Assembly: GCA_039819545.1 (NCBI GenBank) | Contig: JBCBRS010000012.1 | Span: 40,192 to 104,191 of the forward strand | Reading direction: 5' to 3' | DNA: 64,000 nucleotides | DNA from: CALLPQ01 sp039819545 | GTDB taxonomy: Bacteria > Pseudomonadota > Alphaproteobacteria > Caulobacterales > Parvularculaceae | Shown here: piece by piece, positions 8,262 to 15,952 of the stretch | Position numbering within the stretch: the stretch's first letter is position 1 | How the letters are laid out: every line of letters begins with the position of its first letter | Program-made: the position numbers and the translations under genes | The notes under the pieces: model-generated | Seen by the model: the letters and a program-made list of their open reading frames with translations, nothing else | What the model was told of the DNA's origin: nothing | Databases searched by the model: none

Positions 8262-9020
8262 TTATTGGCCCGCAGTTTGCAAAAAGCGTCTCCGGTTTCC
8301 CTCCAGTACGGCTGCTGTCAGGGTCCCGTTCCACACGGCGCCGGTATCCACACAGAGGCGCCAGCCCTTATCGACAACTTTTTTGGCTGACTGATGACCA
8401 TGGACAACAACCTGGCGCGGGCGTTGGTCCGGCGGGGTGTTGTGAAATTCACCGCGCACCCAGAGCTGGTCGTCCTCCGTCTGTTCATCGAGGGGAACGC
8501 CTGGCTTTAATCCAGCGTGTACGAATAGATAATCGCCGATCAACTGGCGAACCGGCAAGCGCTGTAAAAAGGTCGTATGGGCCGCCGGCATCGCGTGAGC
8601 AAGATCAGCGGCAAGCTCGCGCGGCTCGCGCGCGGCGCTCACCCGTACGCCATAGGCGCTCAAGGTTTCTTCACCGCCCCAGTCGAGCCAGCTCACATGC
8701 TCATCAGGGTCCGCCAGAAAGGCCAGCATTTTGGCTTCGTGATTGCCCTTCAGACACAAAAAATTTGGGTCGCTCGCCTGGCGCGCGATCAACCGGTCGA
8801 TGACGCCTGCGCTGTCGGGACCGCGATCCACATAGTCCCCCAGCGTAATGATTGTCCGTTTGGAGATGGGCAGCGTCCGCCCGTCCTCCTCAATCAGCCC
8901 CAGCAAATCGTCGAGGAGGCTGGCGCAGCCATGGACATCCCCGATGGCGTAGACCCGTTCGCCCGCCGGGATATGGGCTTTGCCGCCGCCGGTCCAGAAA
9001 GTGTCAAAAAAACTGCGCAC
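8262..9020 (-). CDS. Metallophosphoesterase, PPP-type phosphatase
   Basis: The 252-residue product is a calcineurin-like phosphoesterase of the bacterial Ser/Thr phosphatase type. All metal-binding blocks are present: YAIGDVHGC (about 24-32), TLGDYVDRGPDS (about 60-71), LKGNHEAKML (about 92-101), a downstream FVHAGLKPG (about 167) and VVHGHQSAKK (about 208). The start is a GTG at 9020 with GGTAGG about 7 bases upstream. The substrate (phosphoprotein, nucleotide or diadenosine tetraphosphate) cannot be told from sequence. It is convergent with the rluB-DUF4169 unit and divergent from galE. Confidence 0.88.
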   Translation of the reverse strand: MRSFFDTFWTGGGKAHIPAGERVYAIGDVHGCASLLDDLLGLIEEDGRTLPISKRTIITLGDYVDRGPDSAGVIDRLIARQASDPNFLCLKGNHEAKMLAFLADPDEHVSWLDWGGEETLSAYGVRVSAAREPRELAADLAHAMPAAHTTFLQRLPVRQLIGDYLFVHAGLKPGVPLDEQTEDDQLWVRGEFHNTPPDQRPRQVVVHGHQSAKKVVDKGWRLCVDTGAVWNGTLTAAVLEGNRRRFLQTAGQ

Positions 9021-9246
9021 GTTTGGCCTACCTAGCGTGTTGCACTCGCACAGGCCGGCGATTCGGTTGAGGGATACCGCGCAGCCTGGTCAATAAGCCC
9101 TGTCAATCCGTGGGGCCTGCGATATGTGGTACACTGGCCCGCGCGGTCAAGACAGACGGCTGTTGCGCAGGTTAGGGTTCGAGTCTGGGTTTTGGGAAAA
9201 GCCATAGGCATGCACGGCCAACGGAGCGAAGGATCAGGAGCGACAG

Positions 9247-10254
9247 GTGACTATTCTTGTGACAGGCGGCGCCGGCTATGTGGGGGCGCATATGTTGCTG
9301 GCGCTCGACGCGGCGGGCGAGCGCGCTGTGGCGTTGGACGATCTGTCCACCGGTGTTGCCGAGCGTGTGCCCGCCTCCATCCCGTTGATTGTCGGCAATT
9401 GCGGTGATCAGGCCTTGCTGGCGCAGGTTTTTCGCGATTATCGGATTACCGATGTTATTCACTTCGCTGGCTCCATCCTGGTGTCAGAAGCGTTGACCCG
9501 GCCCATCGCCTATTACCGCAATAATGTGGTCAACACGCTGAACCTGATTGAGGCGATCATCACCCACGGGATCGACCGGTTCATCTTTTCCTCCACCGCC
9601 GCCGTTTATGGCAAGCCCGACCGCATCCCGGTTTCAGAGACGGCGGTACACCAGTCGTTGACCGCCTATGGCGCGTCCATGGCCATGAGTGAACGCATCC
9701 TCGCCGATGCCGCACGCGCTCACGGGCTGGGCCATATGGTGCTGCGCTATTTTAATGTGGCGGGCGCGGACCCCGATTTGCGGGCAGGGGAAATGGGCAA
9801 GCCCAGCCACCTGATCAAGGTTGCCACACAAATCGCCGTGGGTTCACGCAAGGAGGCGCTGCAGATTTATGGCAGCGATTATCCAACCCCCGATGGCACG
9901 GCGATCCGCGATTACATCCATGTGAGCGACCTTGCCGATGCGCATCTGTCTGCGCTAAGCCACCTGCGGGCGGGTGGACCATCGTCGGTGTTAAATTGCG
10001 GCTATGGCCGTGGGTATTCTGTGCACGAAGTGATTGATGCGGTGGAGCGGGTAAGCGGGGTAAAAATCCCCGTGGTAAAGGCCGCCCGGCGCGAAGGCGA
10101 CGCCCCGCAATTGATTGCCGATAGCGCCGCCATTCGCACAACCCTCGACTGGCGTCCGCACTATGATGATCTCGACTTTATCATCCGCACGGCTATGAAT
10201 TGGGAGCGTACGCTGGCCGATGGTCCAGCGGGCGCGACGGGCCAATCGCGGTGA
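9247..10254 (+). CDS. galE: UDP-glucose 4-epimerase family, catalytic YxxxK lysine replaced
   Basis: The 335-residue product is an extended SDR: Rossmann motif VTGGAGYVGAHML (about 4-16), DDLSTG near 33, HFAGSILVSEALTRP near 75, FSSTAAVYG (about 116-124), RYFNVAGADP (about 166-175) and RDYIHVSDLADAH (about 221-233). GalE interconverts UDP-glucose and UDP-galactose for polysaccharide synthesis. Oddly, the catalytic Y-x-x-x-K motif reads YGASM at residues 141-145, with methionine in place of the lysine that orients NAD. Start is GTG 9247 with AGGAG just upstream. Its last base pair overlaps the next gene's GTG (GTGA). Family assignment is firm; whether it is an active 4-epimerase is open. Confidence 0.85.
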   Translation: MTILVTGGAGYVGAHMLLALDAAGERAVALDDLSTGVAERVPASIPLIVGNCGDQALLAQVFRDYRITDVIHFAGSILVSEALTRPIAYYRNNVVNTLNLIEAIITHGIDRFIFSSTAAVYGKPDRIPVSETAVHQSLTAYGASMAMSERILADAARAHGLGHMVLRYFNVAGADPDLRAGEMGKPSHLIKVATQIAVGSRKEALQIYGSDYPTPDGTAIRDYIHVSDLADAHLSALSHLRAGGPSSVLNCGYGRGYSVHEVIDAVERVSGVKIPVVKAARREGDAPQLIADSAAIRTTLDWRPHYDDLDFIIRTAMNWERTLADGPAGATGQSR

Positions 10255-10721
10255 CGGCAGTGCGGATCACCATGGCGGCGCGGATCATGCTGGCATTCTT
10301 GCTGGTCTATGTGACCGTGCAATCGCTGGTCCCTGCACCGCAGATGCCCGATGAGGGGTTGGCGCTCACCCGCTGGCTGGCGGCGCTTGTGCTTGGCGGT
10401 GCGCAGCATGCGGATAAAATTACCCATTTTCTGGTTTACGGCTTGCTCGGGTTTTTTGCCGGGGCCAGTGTCCCGCTACAGCCGCATCGCGCCGACCAGC
10501 CCACCTTTGCCTACGGGCTCTATGCGCTGACGGCGCTCTGCGTTTATGGCGTCACCATGGAGGGGGCCCAGCATCTGGGTAGTATCCGCAGCGGCGATTG
10601 GGGTGATGCCCTCGCCAACAGCCTTGGCGTCCTTGCCGGGTTGGTCGGTTTTGTGGTGGTTGCCTTACCTGTGCGCCGCGTCCTTGCTGCGGGTGACAAA
10701 CCGGGGCACCGCCCCGCGTGA
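10251..10721 (+). CDS. VanZ-like membrane protein
   Basis: The 156-residue product has about four hydrophobic segments and the VanZ-like motifs DKITHFLVYGLLGFF (about 49-63) and EGAQHLGSIRSGDWGDALANSLGVLAG (about 104-130), including the conserved Asp/Asn near the last helix. VanZ-like proteins are membrane proteins of poorly defined role, linked to teicoplanin resistance in Gram-positives and to envelope polysaccharides elsewhere. The GTG start overlaps the galE stop in GTGA and its own stop overlaps the kdsB start in the same way, so galE-vanZ-kdsB is a tight translationally coupled operon. That context suggests an envelope role. Confidence 0.82.
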   Translation: MTAVRITMAARIMLAFLLVYVTVQSLVPAPQMPDEGLALTRWLAALVLGGAQHADKITHFLVYGLLGFFAGASVPLQPHRADQPTFAYGLYALTALCVYGVTMEGAQHLGSIRSGDWGDALANSLGVLAGLVGFVVVALPVRRVLAAGDKPGHRPA

Positions 10722-11467
10722 AGACAGCCATCGTCATCCCTGCCCGCTATGGGGCAACCCGCTTGCCCGGCAAACTCCTACTGGCTCAAACGGGCAAAAC
10801 CCTGCTCCAACATAGCTGGGAGGCTGCTTGCCGCGTAACGGGTGTTGACCGCGTGTTGATCGCCGCTGATGACGACCGCATCAAAACCGCCGCTGAGGGC
10901 TTTGGCGCGCGGGTTGTCATGACGCGTACGGATCACCCGACGGGCAGTAACCGTGTTGCCGAGGCTGCGAGCACCCTCGATGCGGACCTGATCATCAATC
11001 TGCAAGGCGACGAGCCGGAAATTGATCCGCAGGCGGTGGACCATTTGATTAGCGTGGCGACGCACAGCGATTGCTTCGCCGCCACACTCGCCTGCCCGTT
11101 TCCTGATCCCGCCGCAACTGGACAAGGCTCGCCCGCAGACCCTAATGCGGTAAAAGTTGTGTTCGGGGCAGCGACCGGCGATCCTAAATGCGGCCGACCA
11201 GCGCTCTATTTCTCGCGCGCGCCCGTGCCCCATGGGGGGCCTTATTTTCTGCATCTGGGGCTCTATGCCTTTCGTGCGGCGAGCCTCCAACGGTTTGCCG
11301 GTATGCCGCCGGGGGCGCTGGAAAAGGCGGAAAAGCTGGAGCAATTACGAATCCTCGAAAGCGGTGAAGCGATTGCCGTGGGCCTTGTGGAAAAACAGGC
11401 CCCCGGAATTGATACGCAGGCAGATTATAATGCCTTTGTGGCTCGCCATAGCGGGAACGCGCGCTAA
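10718..11467 (+). CDS. kdsB: 3-deoxy-manno-octulosonate cytidylyltransferase (CMP-KDO synthetase)
   Basis: KdsB activates KDO with CTP to CMP-KDO, the donor for lipid A inner-core glycosylation. The 249-residue product begins KTAIVIPARYGATRLPGKLL (nucleotide-binding), then TRTDHPTGSNRVAEA (about 68-82), INLQGDEPEIDP (about 92-103), YFSRAPVPHG (about 165-174) and HLGLYAFRAASLQRF (about 179-193), all typical of the family. Start is GTG 10718 within GTGA overlapping the upstream stop. A repeat array follows. With kdsD and kdsA at the left edge, three KDO-pathway steps lie within 11.5 kb. Confidence 0.95.
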   Translation: MKTAIVIPARYGATRLPGKLLLAQTGKTLLQHSWEAACRVTGVDRVLIAADDDRIKTAAEGFGARVVMTRTDHPTGSNRVAEAASTLDADLIINLQGDEPEIDPQAVDHLISVATHSDCFAATLACPFPDPAATGQGSPADPNAVKVVFGAATGDPKCGRPALYFSRAPVPHGGPYFLHLGLYAFRAASLQRFAGMPPGALEKAEKLEQLRILESGEAIAVGLVEKQAPGIDTQADYNAFVARHSGNAR

Positions 11468-11529
11468 TCGACCTTGCTGTCCCAACTCGCAATACAACAG
11501 GTCTTTATTCTCTAAAGCGCCCGCGGATA

Positions 11530-12013
11530 CGGGGTATTTGTCTAAGTTTTATACCGTATTCCCGGGCAAGCGCAGCGCCGACCCGGGATTTGCTGATACA
11601 TTCTGCGGTTTCAAATGAGAAGACCCCGGATCAAGTCCGGGGATACGGCGTATGTCTCTAAGCTTTATGCCGTATTCCCGGGCAAGCGCAGCACTGACCC
11701 GGGAACTGTTTATGCATCCTCCGTACCCCAAATGAAAAGACCCCGGATCAAGTCCGGGGACACGGGGTATATCTCAAACTTAGGAACCGTATTCCCGGGC
11801 AAGCGTAGCGCCGACCCGGGATCTATTGATGTATCTTCCGTACCCCAATTGAAAGACCCCGGATCAAGTCCGGGGATACGGTGTATTTGTCTGAGCTTTG
11901 TGCCGTATTCCCGGGCAAGCGCAGCGCCGACCCGGGATCTATTGATATATCTTCCGTACCCAAATTCGGAGTCCCCGGATCAAGTCCGGGGATACGGTGT
12001 ATGTGTCTAAGCT
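11530..12013. repeat. Second repeat array, inverted relative to the one at 2.3 kb
   Basis: Four units with CCCGGGCAAGCG(C/T)AGCGC start at 11561, 11677, 11794 and 11910, a 116-117 bp period. They are the reverse complement of the 2.3-kb array: the hairpin now reads CCGGATCAAGTCCGG and the spacer TTCCGTACCCCAA. A fifth partial copy runs into the end of the downstream minus-strand nuclease gene at 12014. The array fills the kdsB to nuclease gap, 546 bp, with no gene of its own. Open frames across it are by-products of repetition. Confidence 0.93.
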
Positions 12014-12988
12014 TTATGCCGTTTTTTCTTTGATGGTCAGGAGCACGGGCAGGTGGTCGGAGAAACCGTCTGCATTGATGCCGCCTTTTGTGGCGGGGCG
12101 CGAAAAGCGCACGGGTTTGCCGCGGTTGACCATACCGTCCAGCGTGAAGATTTCCGCCGCATCGGGAGTGCAGTACACGCCCTCGCGGGTCAGCGCGGCG
12201 CGGTTGGCGAGCGCCTGATCAAGCATACCCCAAACACCGTCATAGACGTGGGTCGCAATCGCGTCGTCGAGACGGTTCCACATCAGATTATAAAAATAGG
12301 GCTTGCGCGCGCGGCGGGAAGTGACCTTACCGAGCGCCCGGGTGCTGAGCCCATAGACCTCCAGCGCCGGGTCGAACGGTTCGTCGTTGAAATCGCCGAG
12401 GGCGAAAACGGGTGTTTCGCCTTTGATCTCGATAATCCGCTGGTGCCAATAGGCCATGGTTTCACCGGCCATCATGCGATAGGGGGCACTTGCTTCCTTT
12501 CCGCCGCGCCGGGAGGGCCAGTGATGCCCCATCAGGACGAATTCATGGCCATGGCTCCGGGTGCGGAATGTTGCCTGGAGGATGTCGCGCGTCGCATTCC
12601 GCTTCAGGATCACCTGATTGAAGATCGCGTCCGGGTCGACCGTAAAAAGCGTGCGATCATAGATAAAAGCGATGTCGATGCCGCGTTTATCGCCAGTATC
12701 GGCGTGAACGATATCATAATCGCGGCCGGGCAGGCTCAGGTTCGCCGCCAGTTTTTCCAGAACGGGCCGGTTTTCAACTTCGCACACGCCAAGAATATCC
12801 GGTCCCTGACCAGCGTTCATGGCGGTGATCACTTTGGTCAGCTGACGGATTTTCTTTGTGAGAACGGGCGCGGTCCACCCTTTCAGTTCGCTGGCAAGGC
12901 GTTTTTGCAGCCAGTCGGGCCGCACCGGGCTCGATACGGTGTCGAAGAGGTTTTCAAGGTTCCACCAGGCAATGGTGTAGGTCATCAT
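12014..12988 (-). CDS. Endonuclease/exonuclease/phosphatase family protein
   Basis: The 324-residue product has the EEP fold landmarks: YTIAWWNLENLFDT at the N-terminus, LGVCEVENRPVLEKL (metal-binding Glu; about 73-87), GIDIAFIYDR near 120, GHHWPSRRGG (catalytic His; about 165-174), ALGDFNDEPFD (about 205-215) and SDHLPVLLTI at the end. Members cut DNA/RNA or phosphoesters of lipids and small molecules; specificity is not readable. ATG 12988 (or 12985) has GGGGGAG upstream; the longer frame from GTG 13093 overlaps the neighbour's end and is less likely. Confidence 0.85.
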   Translation of the reverse strand: MMTYTIAWWNLENLFDTVSSPVRPDWLQKRLASELKGWTAPVLTKKIRQLTKVITAMNAGQGPDILGVCEVENRPVLEKLAANLSLPGRDYDIVHADTGDKRGIDIAFIYDRTLFTVDPDAIFNQVILKRNATRDILQATFRTRSHGHEFVLMGHHWPSRRGGKEASAPYRMMAGETMAYWHQRIIEIKGETPVFALGDFNDEPFDPALEVYGLSTRALGKVTSRRARKPYFYNLMWNRLDDAIATHVYDGVWGMLDQALANRAALTREGVYCTPDAAEIFTLDGMVNRGKPVRFSRPATKGGINADGFSDHLPVLLTIKEKTA

Positions 12989-13073
12989 CAACACTCCCCC
13001 ATCTGAATGCGCCTGACTGCAAAGAGTATAGAGCGCGAGGGCGACGGTGCAATCATCCTGACGGGGCGCGGTG

Positions 13074-13982
13074 TTATCGTGCTGCCTGCTCACCCGCTAA
13101 AATCGCGCGCAGGCCTTCACGATAACTCCGATAGCGCAGGGTTGCGCACAGGTCCTCTTTCATGCGCTGGTTTCGCACGCGTTTATTGTCCGCGTAAAAG
13201 CTTCGGCCCATCGGCGACAGGTCGGCATCCTCCAGCGCCACCGGAGCCGGCGGTGCCACGCCAAGAAGATCGCAGGCAAAGCCGACCACATCTTCGGGCG
13301 GGGTGGGTTCATCATCACACAGATTAAAAAGCGCAGCATCGGGGCGTAACTTCATGGCGGCGATTACCGCGCCGGCGATATCGTCCACATGCATGCGGCT
13401 GAAAACCTGGCCCGGTTTGACGATGCGCTTGGCGGTACCGGCCCGAACACTATCAAGGGCGCTGCGCCCCGGGCCATAGATGCCGGGTAGGCGCAGCACG
13501 GTCACGCTCACCCCCGCCTCGGTCCGGCCAAAATCGCGCCAGGCGGTTTCGGCGACGAGCCGGCGCTGGCCGCGGGTCGTGGTGGGGCGCGCCGGTGTCG
13601 CCTCATCAACCCAGTCGCCCCCATGGTCGCCATAAACCCCATTGGAGGAAAGGTACCCGCACCAGCGCCCGCCCGTCTTACTCGCGCTACCCGCACTGTC
13701 CGCCAGAATTGGGCCCAGCGTTTCAAGCGCGGGGCAGGCGGGCATGGTGTCACTACCCTCCCGGGCGGGCGGCACAGAAATTAGGAGGTGGCTGGCCGAG
13801 GCGGCGGCGGCAGTAATCTCATCGGGCCAGAGAACCGGGTTGACGCTATCCCGGCGAATTCGGTCGATGCGGGATCTATCACGCGTCGTGCCGCTAACCG
13901 TCCACTGGGCCCGGTCCAGCTGCCGGGCAATGGCGCGGGCTGTGTAGCCATACCCAATGCACAAAAGGTGTTGATTGATCAT
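13074..13982 (-). CDS. NAD(P)-binding SDR/epimerase, YeeZ-like
   Basis: The 302-residue product is an atypical extended SDR. It has CIGYGYTARAIARQL (dinucleotide loop; about 8-22), SGTTRD (about 31-36), YLSSNGVYGDHGGDWVDE (about 109-126), RLPGIYGPGRS (about 162-172) and FSRMHVDDIAGAV (about 188-200). This matches the YeeZ-type family, whose substrates are unknown. ATG 13982 has terC ending 7 bp away on the same strand, so terC-SDR-nuclease (reading down the minus strand) may form one unit. Confidence 0.78.
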   Translation of the reverse strand: MINQHLLCIGYGYTARAIARQLDRAQWTVSGTTRDRSRIDRIRRDSVNPVLWPDEITAAAASASHLLISVPPAREGSDTMPACPALETLGPILADSAGSASKTGGRWCGYLSSNGVYGDHGGDWVDEATPARPTTTRGQRRLVAETAWRDFGRTEAGVSVTVLRLPGIYGPGRSALDSVRAGTAKRIVKPGQVFSRMHVDDIAGAVIAAMKLRPDAALFNLCDDEPTPPEDVVGFACDLLGVAPPAPVALEDADLSPMGRSFYADNKRVRNQRMKEDLCATLRYRSYREGLRAILAGEQAAR

Positions 13983-13989
13983 ACGGCCA

Positions 13990-14814
13990 TCAATGGGCGC
14001 GCGTGGCGGCGGGGTTCTGAGCGTCCGGCACTTTCAGCTCGCGCTGGCGCTGCTGGTCAAGCTTGCTGCGATAGCGGCTCTGGACGACGGAAACAATCAC
14101 CATAATGAAGATCACAAAATAGAAGCTGGTTTTGGACATGGCATCGACTGGATAACCGAATAGCTTCAGTTCGGCGAGATGACCGCCTTCGGTTATCAAC
14201 AAGATACCGACAATAAAGAGGATAAAGAGCCCGATAACCTCAAAGTTCCGGTTGGCCTTCAGAAATGCCGAAACCCCGTCGGCCAGAACGATCATCATGA
14301 TGCCGCTGATGATGATGGCCGTTGCCATGACCGGAACCACATCCGTAAGGGCAATCGCCGATAAGAGACTGTCAAATGAGAAGATGAGGTTCATGGTCAC
14401 GATCATGGCGACCGCGCTAAAGACCGACTTCGTGGCGTGCCCTTCTGTGTGCTCAATATGCTCAACCTTCAGAAGGTGCATGATCTCCTTCAGCGCGGTG
14501 TACATGATAAATCCGCCGCCAAGGATTGAGACGACCGACTGAAAATTAAACTCCCCATCGATGAAGGTGCCCGCATGAATGCTAAAAAAGGGCTCCTCCA
14601 GGGACTGGATCAGCTGCACCACCACAACCAGCAGGATCAGGCGCAGGGCGATGGCCAGACCGATGCCCAACCGGCGCACCATCTGTTGCTTGCTTTCCTC
14701 AACCCGCGAGGACTCGATGGAGATATAAAGCAGGTTGTCGAACCCCAACACGGCCTGGAGCATGATCAGCATCAACAGGGTAAATAGGTTCGAAAGCGTG
14801 AAGAGGTCTTCCAT
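13990..14814 (-). CDS. TerC family membrane protein
   Basis: The 274-residue product has about seven membrane segments and two acidic intramembrane motifs typical of TerC: MLQAVLGFDNLLYISIES (about 18-35) and NLIFSFDSLLSAIAL (about 146-160). TerC/Alx/YkoY proteins are linked to metal, often manganese, efflux and metallation of exported enzymes. AAGGAG lies just before ATG 14814. The 370-bp leader contains two hairpins described separately. The C-terminus is a short basic cytoplasmic tail. Ion specificity is inference from the family. Confidence 0.88.
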   Translation of the reverse strand: MEDLFTLSNLFTLLMLIMLQAVLGFDNLLYISIESSRVEESKQQMVRRLGIGLAIALRLILLVVVVQLIQSLEEPFFSIHAGTFIDGEFNFQSVVSILGGGFIMYTALKEIMHLLKVEHIEHTEGHATKSVFSAVAMIVTMNLIFSFDSLLSAIALTDVVPVMATAIIISGIMMIVLADGVSAFLKANRNFEVIGLFILFIVGILLITEGGHLAELKLFGYPVDAMSKTSFYFVIFIMVIVSVVQSRYRSKLDQQRQRELKVPDAQNPAATRAH

Positions 14815-15186
14815 CGGGCGCGCTCCTTAAAGGTCCGGCGCGAGGGATTTCACCGGTTCAAGCCCCGCCCCTCGCATAACTCCCCCGTAAAAAGCCGTAT
14901 TTTGCCCCGCCGTTCAAGCCCAAAGGCGCGGGCGGGGCAAAGAGTTCGCCTTTCGGGGGCACGCTGGCCGTCCGCTATGGCGGGTGCCCTTGTCGATGAA
15001 TTGCCTCCGCCCAGCGATAAGCGGAAGGCGTCCACGACGAATGCGACGAACGGTTTGTCTCCTGCGATCGGTGCGGGCACCGGCCCATTCAAGTGCAGTG
15101 CGTTGGTGTCTACATCATGGTCATCAGGCGGGCCCAGTGACGACCGCGAGACAGGCCCCCGCACACAGGTAAAATGGAGAGAGAAA
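14815..15186. other. Intergenic region with two hairpins upstream of terC
   Basis: On the terC side are two inverted repeats: GCGAGGG/CCCTCGC (arms 14840-14846 and 14869-14875) and an 11-bp perfect stem TTTGCCCCGCC/GGCGGGGCAAA (14901-14911 and 14931-14941). Both enclose a copy of GGGCTTGAAC on the minus strand. The rest shows no gene I trust. An open frame runs through it into the small gene at 15187 but lacks its own ribosome site. I could not match a known riboswitch by eye, including the manganese element sometimes found before TerC genes. Confidence 0.5.
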
Positions 15187-15291
15187 ATGAGATCATCAGT
15201 ACAAAAATTGTCAGCGCTTATGGTTGTTGCCCTCAGCTTTCTGCCCGCGGCCTACGCCGTCAGTGAGATTTCCAGCGGGCTTGTTCTTTAA
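15187..15291 (+). CDS. 34-residue hydrophobic peptide, paralogue 1
   Basis: This tiny gene encodes a 34-residue peptide: basic start MRSSVQK, a hydrophobic core LSALMVVALSFLPAAYA and the tail VSEISSGLVL. It resembles the peptide at 15556: both end in an (S/T)SG motif preceded by an aromatic-Ala pair. GGAGA lies at 15176-15180, about 7 bases before ATG. A strong terminator follows at 15319. The hydrophobic part could be a cleavable signal (AYA) leaving a 10-residue tail, or a membrane anchor. I know no family for it. Paralogy, ribosome site and terminator together make it likely to be real. Confidence 0.68.
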   Translation: MRSSVQKLSALMVVALSFLPAAYAVSEISSGLVL

Positions 15292-15318
15292 GTCCTACTG
15301 ACCCCTTGCCCCAACTTC

Positions 15319-15346
15319 AGGCGGATCTTCGGATCCGCCTTTTTTT
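15319..15346 (+). terminator. Rho-independent terminator after peptide 1
   Basis: A 9-bp perfect stem AGGCGGATC / GATCCGCCT closed by a TTCG tetraloop occupies 15319-15340 and is followed by a run of T to 15346. This is a textbook intrinsic terminator, 28 bp after the stop of the 34-residue peptide gene. Confidence 0.92.
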
Positions 15347-15555
15347 ATGTGAAGTGGCGCGAGGGCTTTTGGTATCGCCAGAAAAAGGGCTGATCGGTAA
15401 ACGGAATAATCGATAAGGTAAATCGAAAAAATTGATTTCGCATTCGATAAACCGATACCCTCCCGCGACTAACGAAGGCGTGAACAGCTGTTACTTGGTT
15501 TCTATGGGGACTATATCCAAGTGGTGAGGACAAACAATCACCACAGGAGAGACCC

Positions 15556-15657
15556 ATGAATAACACATTCCGTAACTTCACAGCCATCCTTGTCGTCGTC
15601 GCCGCGTTTGCTCCGGCCTTTTACGCCGCCAGCCAGATCACCAGCGGGATCGCATAG
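15556..15657 (+). CDS. 33-residue hydrophobic peptide, paralogue 2
   Basis: A second tiny gene encodes 33 residues: MNNTFRNFTA, hydrophobic ILVVVAAFAPAFYA and tail ASQITSGIA. Aligned to the peptide at 15187, the shared pattern is a basic or polar start, a Val/Ala-rich core with a central proline, an aromatic-Ala pair, then a tail of the form (A/V)S-(Q/E)-I-(T/S)-SG. AGGAGA at 15545-15550 sits 5 bases before ATG, a strong ribosome site, and a terminator follows at 15703. It has its own upstream region of about 200 bp, AT-rich with several TCGATAA-like words, so it is probably a separate transcript. Function unknown; it may be secreted or inserted in the membrane. Confidence 0.7.
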   Translation: MNNTFRNFTAILVVVAAFAPAFYAASQITSGIA

Positions 15658-15702
15658 ATGACAAAAACGCGTCGGTTCCGGCGCTTGGACTATCAAGAAA
15701 AT

Positions 15703-15727
15703 GCGGATCGTAAGGTCCGCTTTTTTT
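15703..15727 (+). terminator. Rho-independent terminator after peptide 2
   Basis: A 7-bp stem GCGGATC / GGTCCGC (one G-U pair) with a GTAA tetraloop at 15703-15720 is followed by seven T residues. It lies 45 bp after the peptide 2 stop codon. Confidence 0.85.
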
Positions 15728-15744
15728 GTTTGGGAGGTGCATCA

Positions 15745-15800
15745 AAAAAATTCCGTATCCCCGGATTTGATCCGGAGTCCCGTTCAACAGGGTCGCACCC
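15745..15800. repeat. Single copy of the CCCCGG...CCGG repeat module
   Basis: ATTCCGTATCCCCGGATTTG is followed by ATCCGGAGTCCCG, a diverged single copy of the hairpin module seen in the 2.3- and 11.5-kb arrays. It lies between the peptide 2 terminator and the next gene. Nothing else is recognisable between 15728 and 15952. Confidence 0.75.
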
Positions 15801-15952
15801 CGCGCAAAGAGGCCCTGGCTCTGCGCCCGCGACTACGGTTTTGGTCTCAATTTGCCGACCGTTGACCGGGACGATTGTCACAAACTGATGTGCCAGACTG
15901 AAACAAGGCGTGATTTTGCGCCGGTGTGATTTTTGCACGTGAGGGGGGAAAT

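Noticed and set aside
11549..12010. Open frames across the second repeat array
   Set aside because: Same cause as at 2.3 kb; translations are degenerate copies of the repeat unit, not a protein family.
14815..15000. Manganese riboswitch (yybP-ykoY type) before terC
   Set aside because: Hairpins are present but I could not find the conserved core of that riboswitch by eye.
14902..15186. In-frame extension upstream of the 34-residue peptide gene, giving a 129-residue product
   Set aside because: The strong ribosome site at 15176 and the paralogue at 15556 both support the short start; the extension has no recognisable features.
15658..15888. Open frame of 76 codons starting directly after the second micropeptide
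   Set aside because: It reads through a strong terminator and a repeat hairpin and has no ribosome site of its own.
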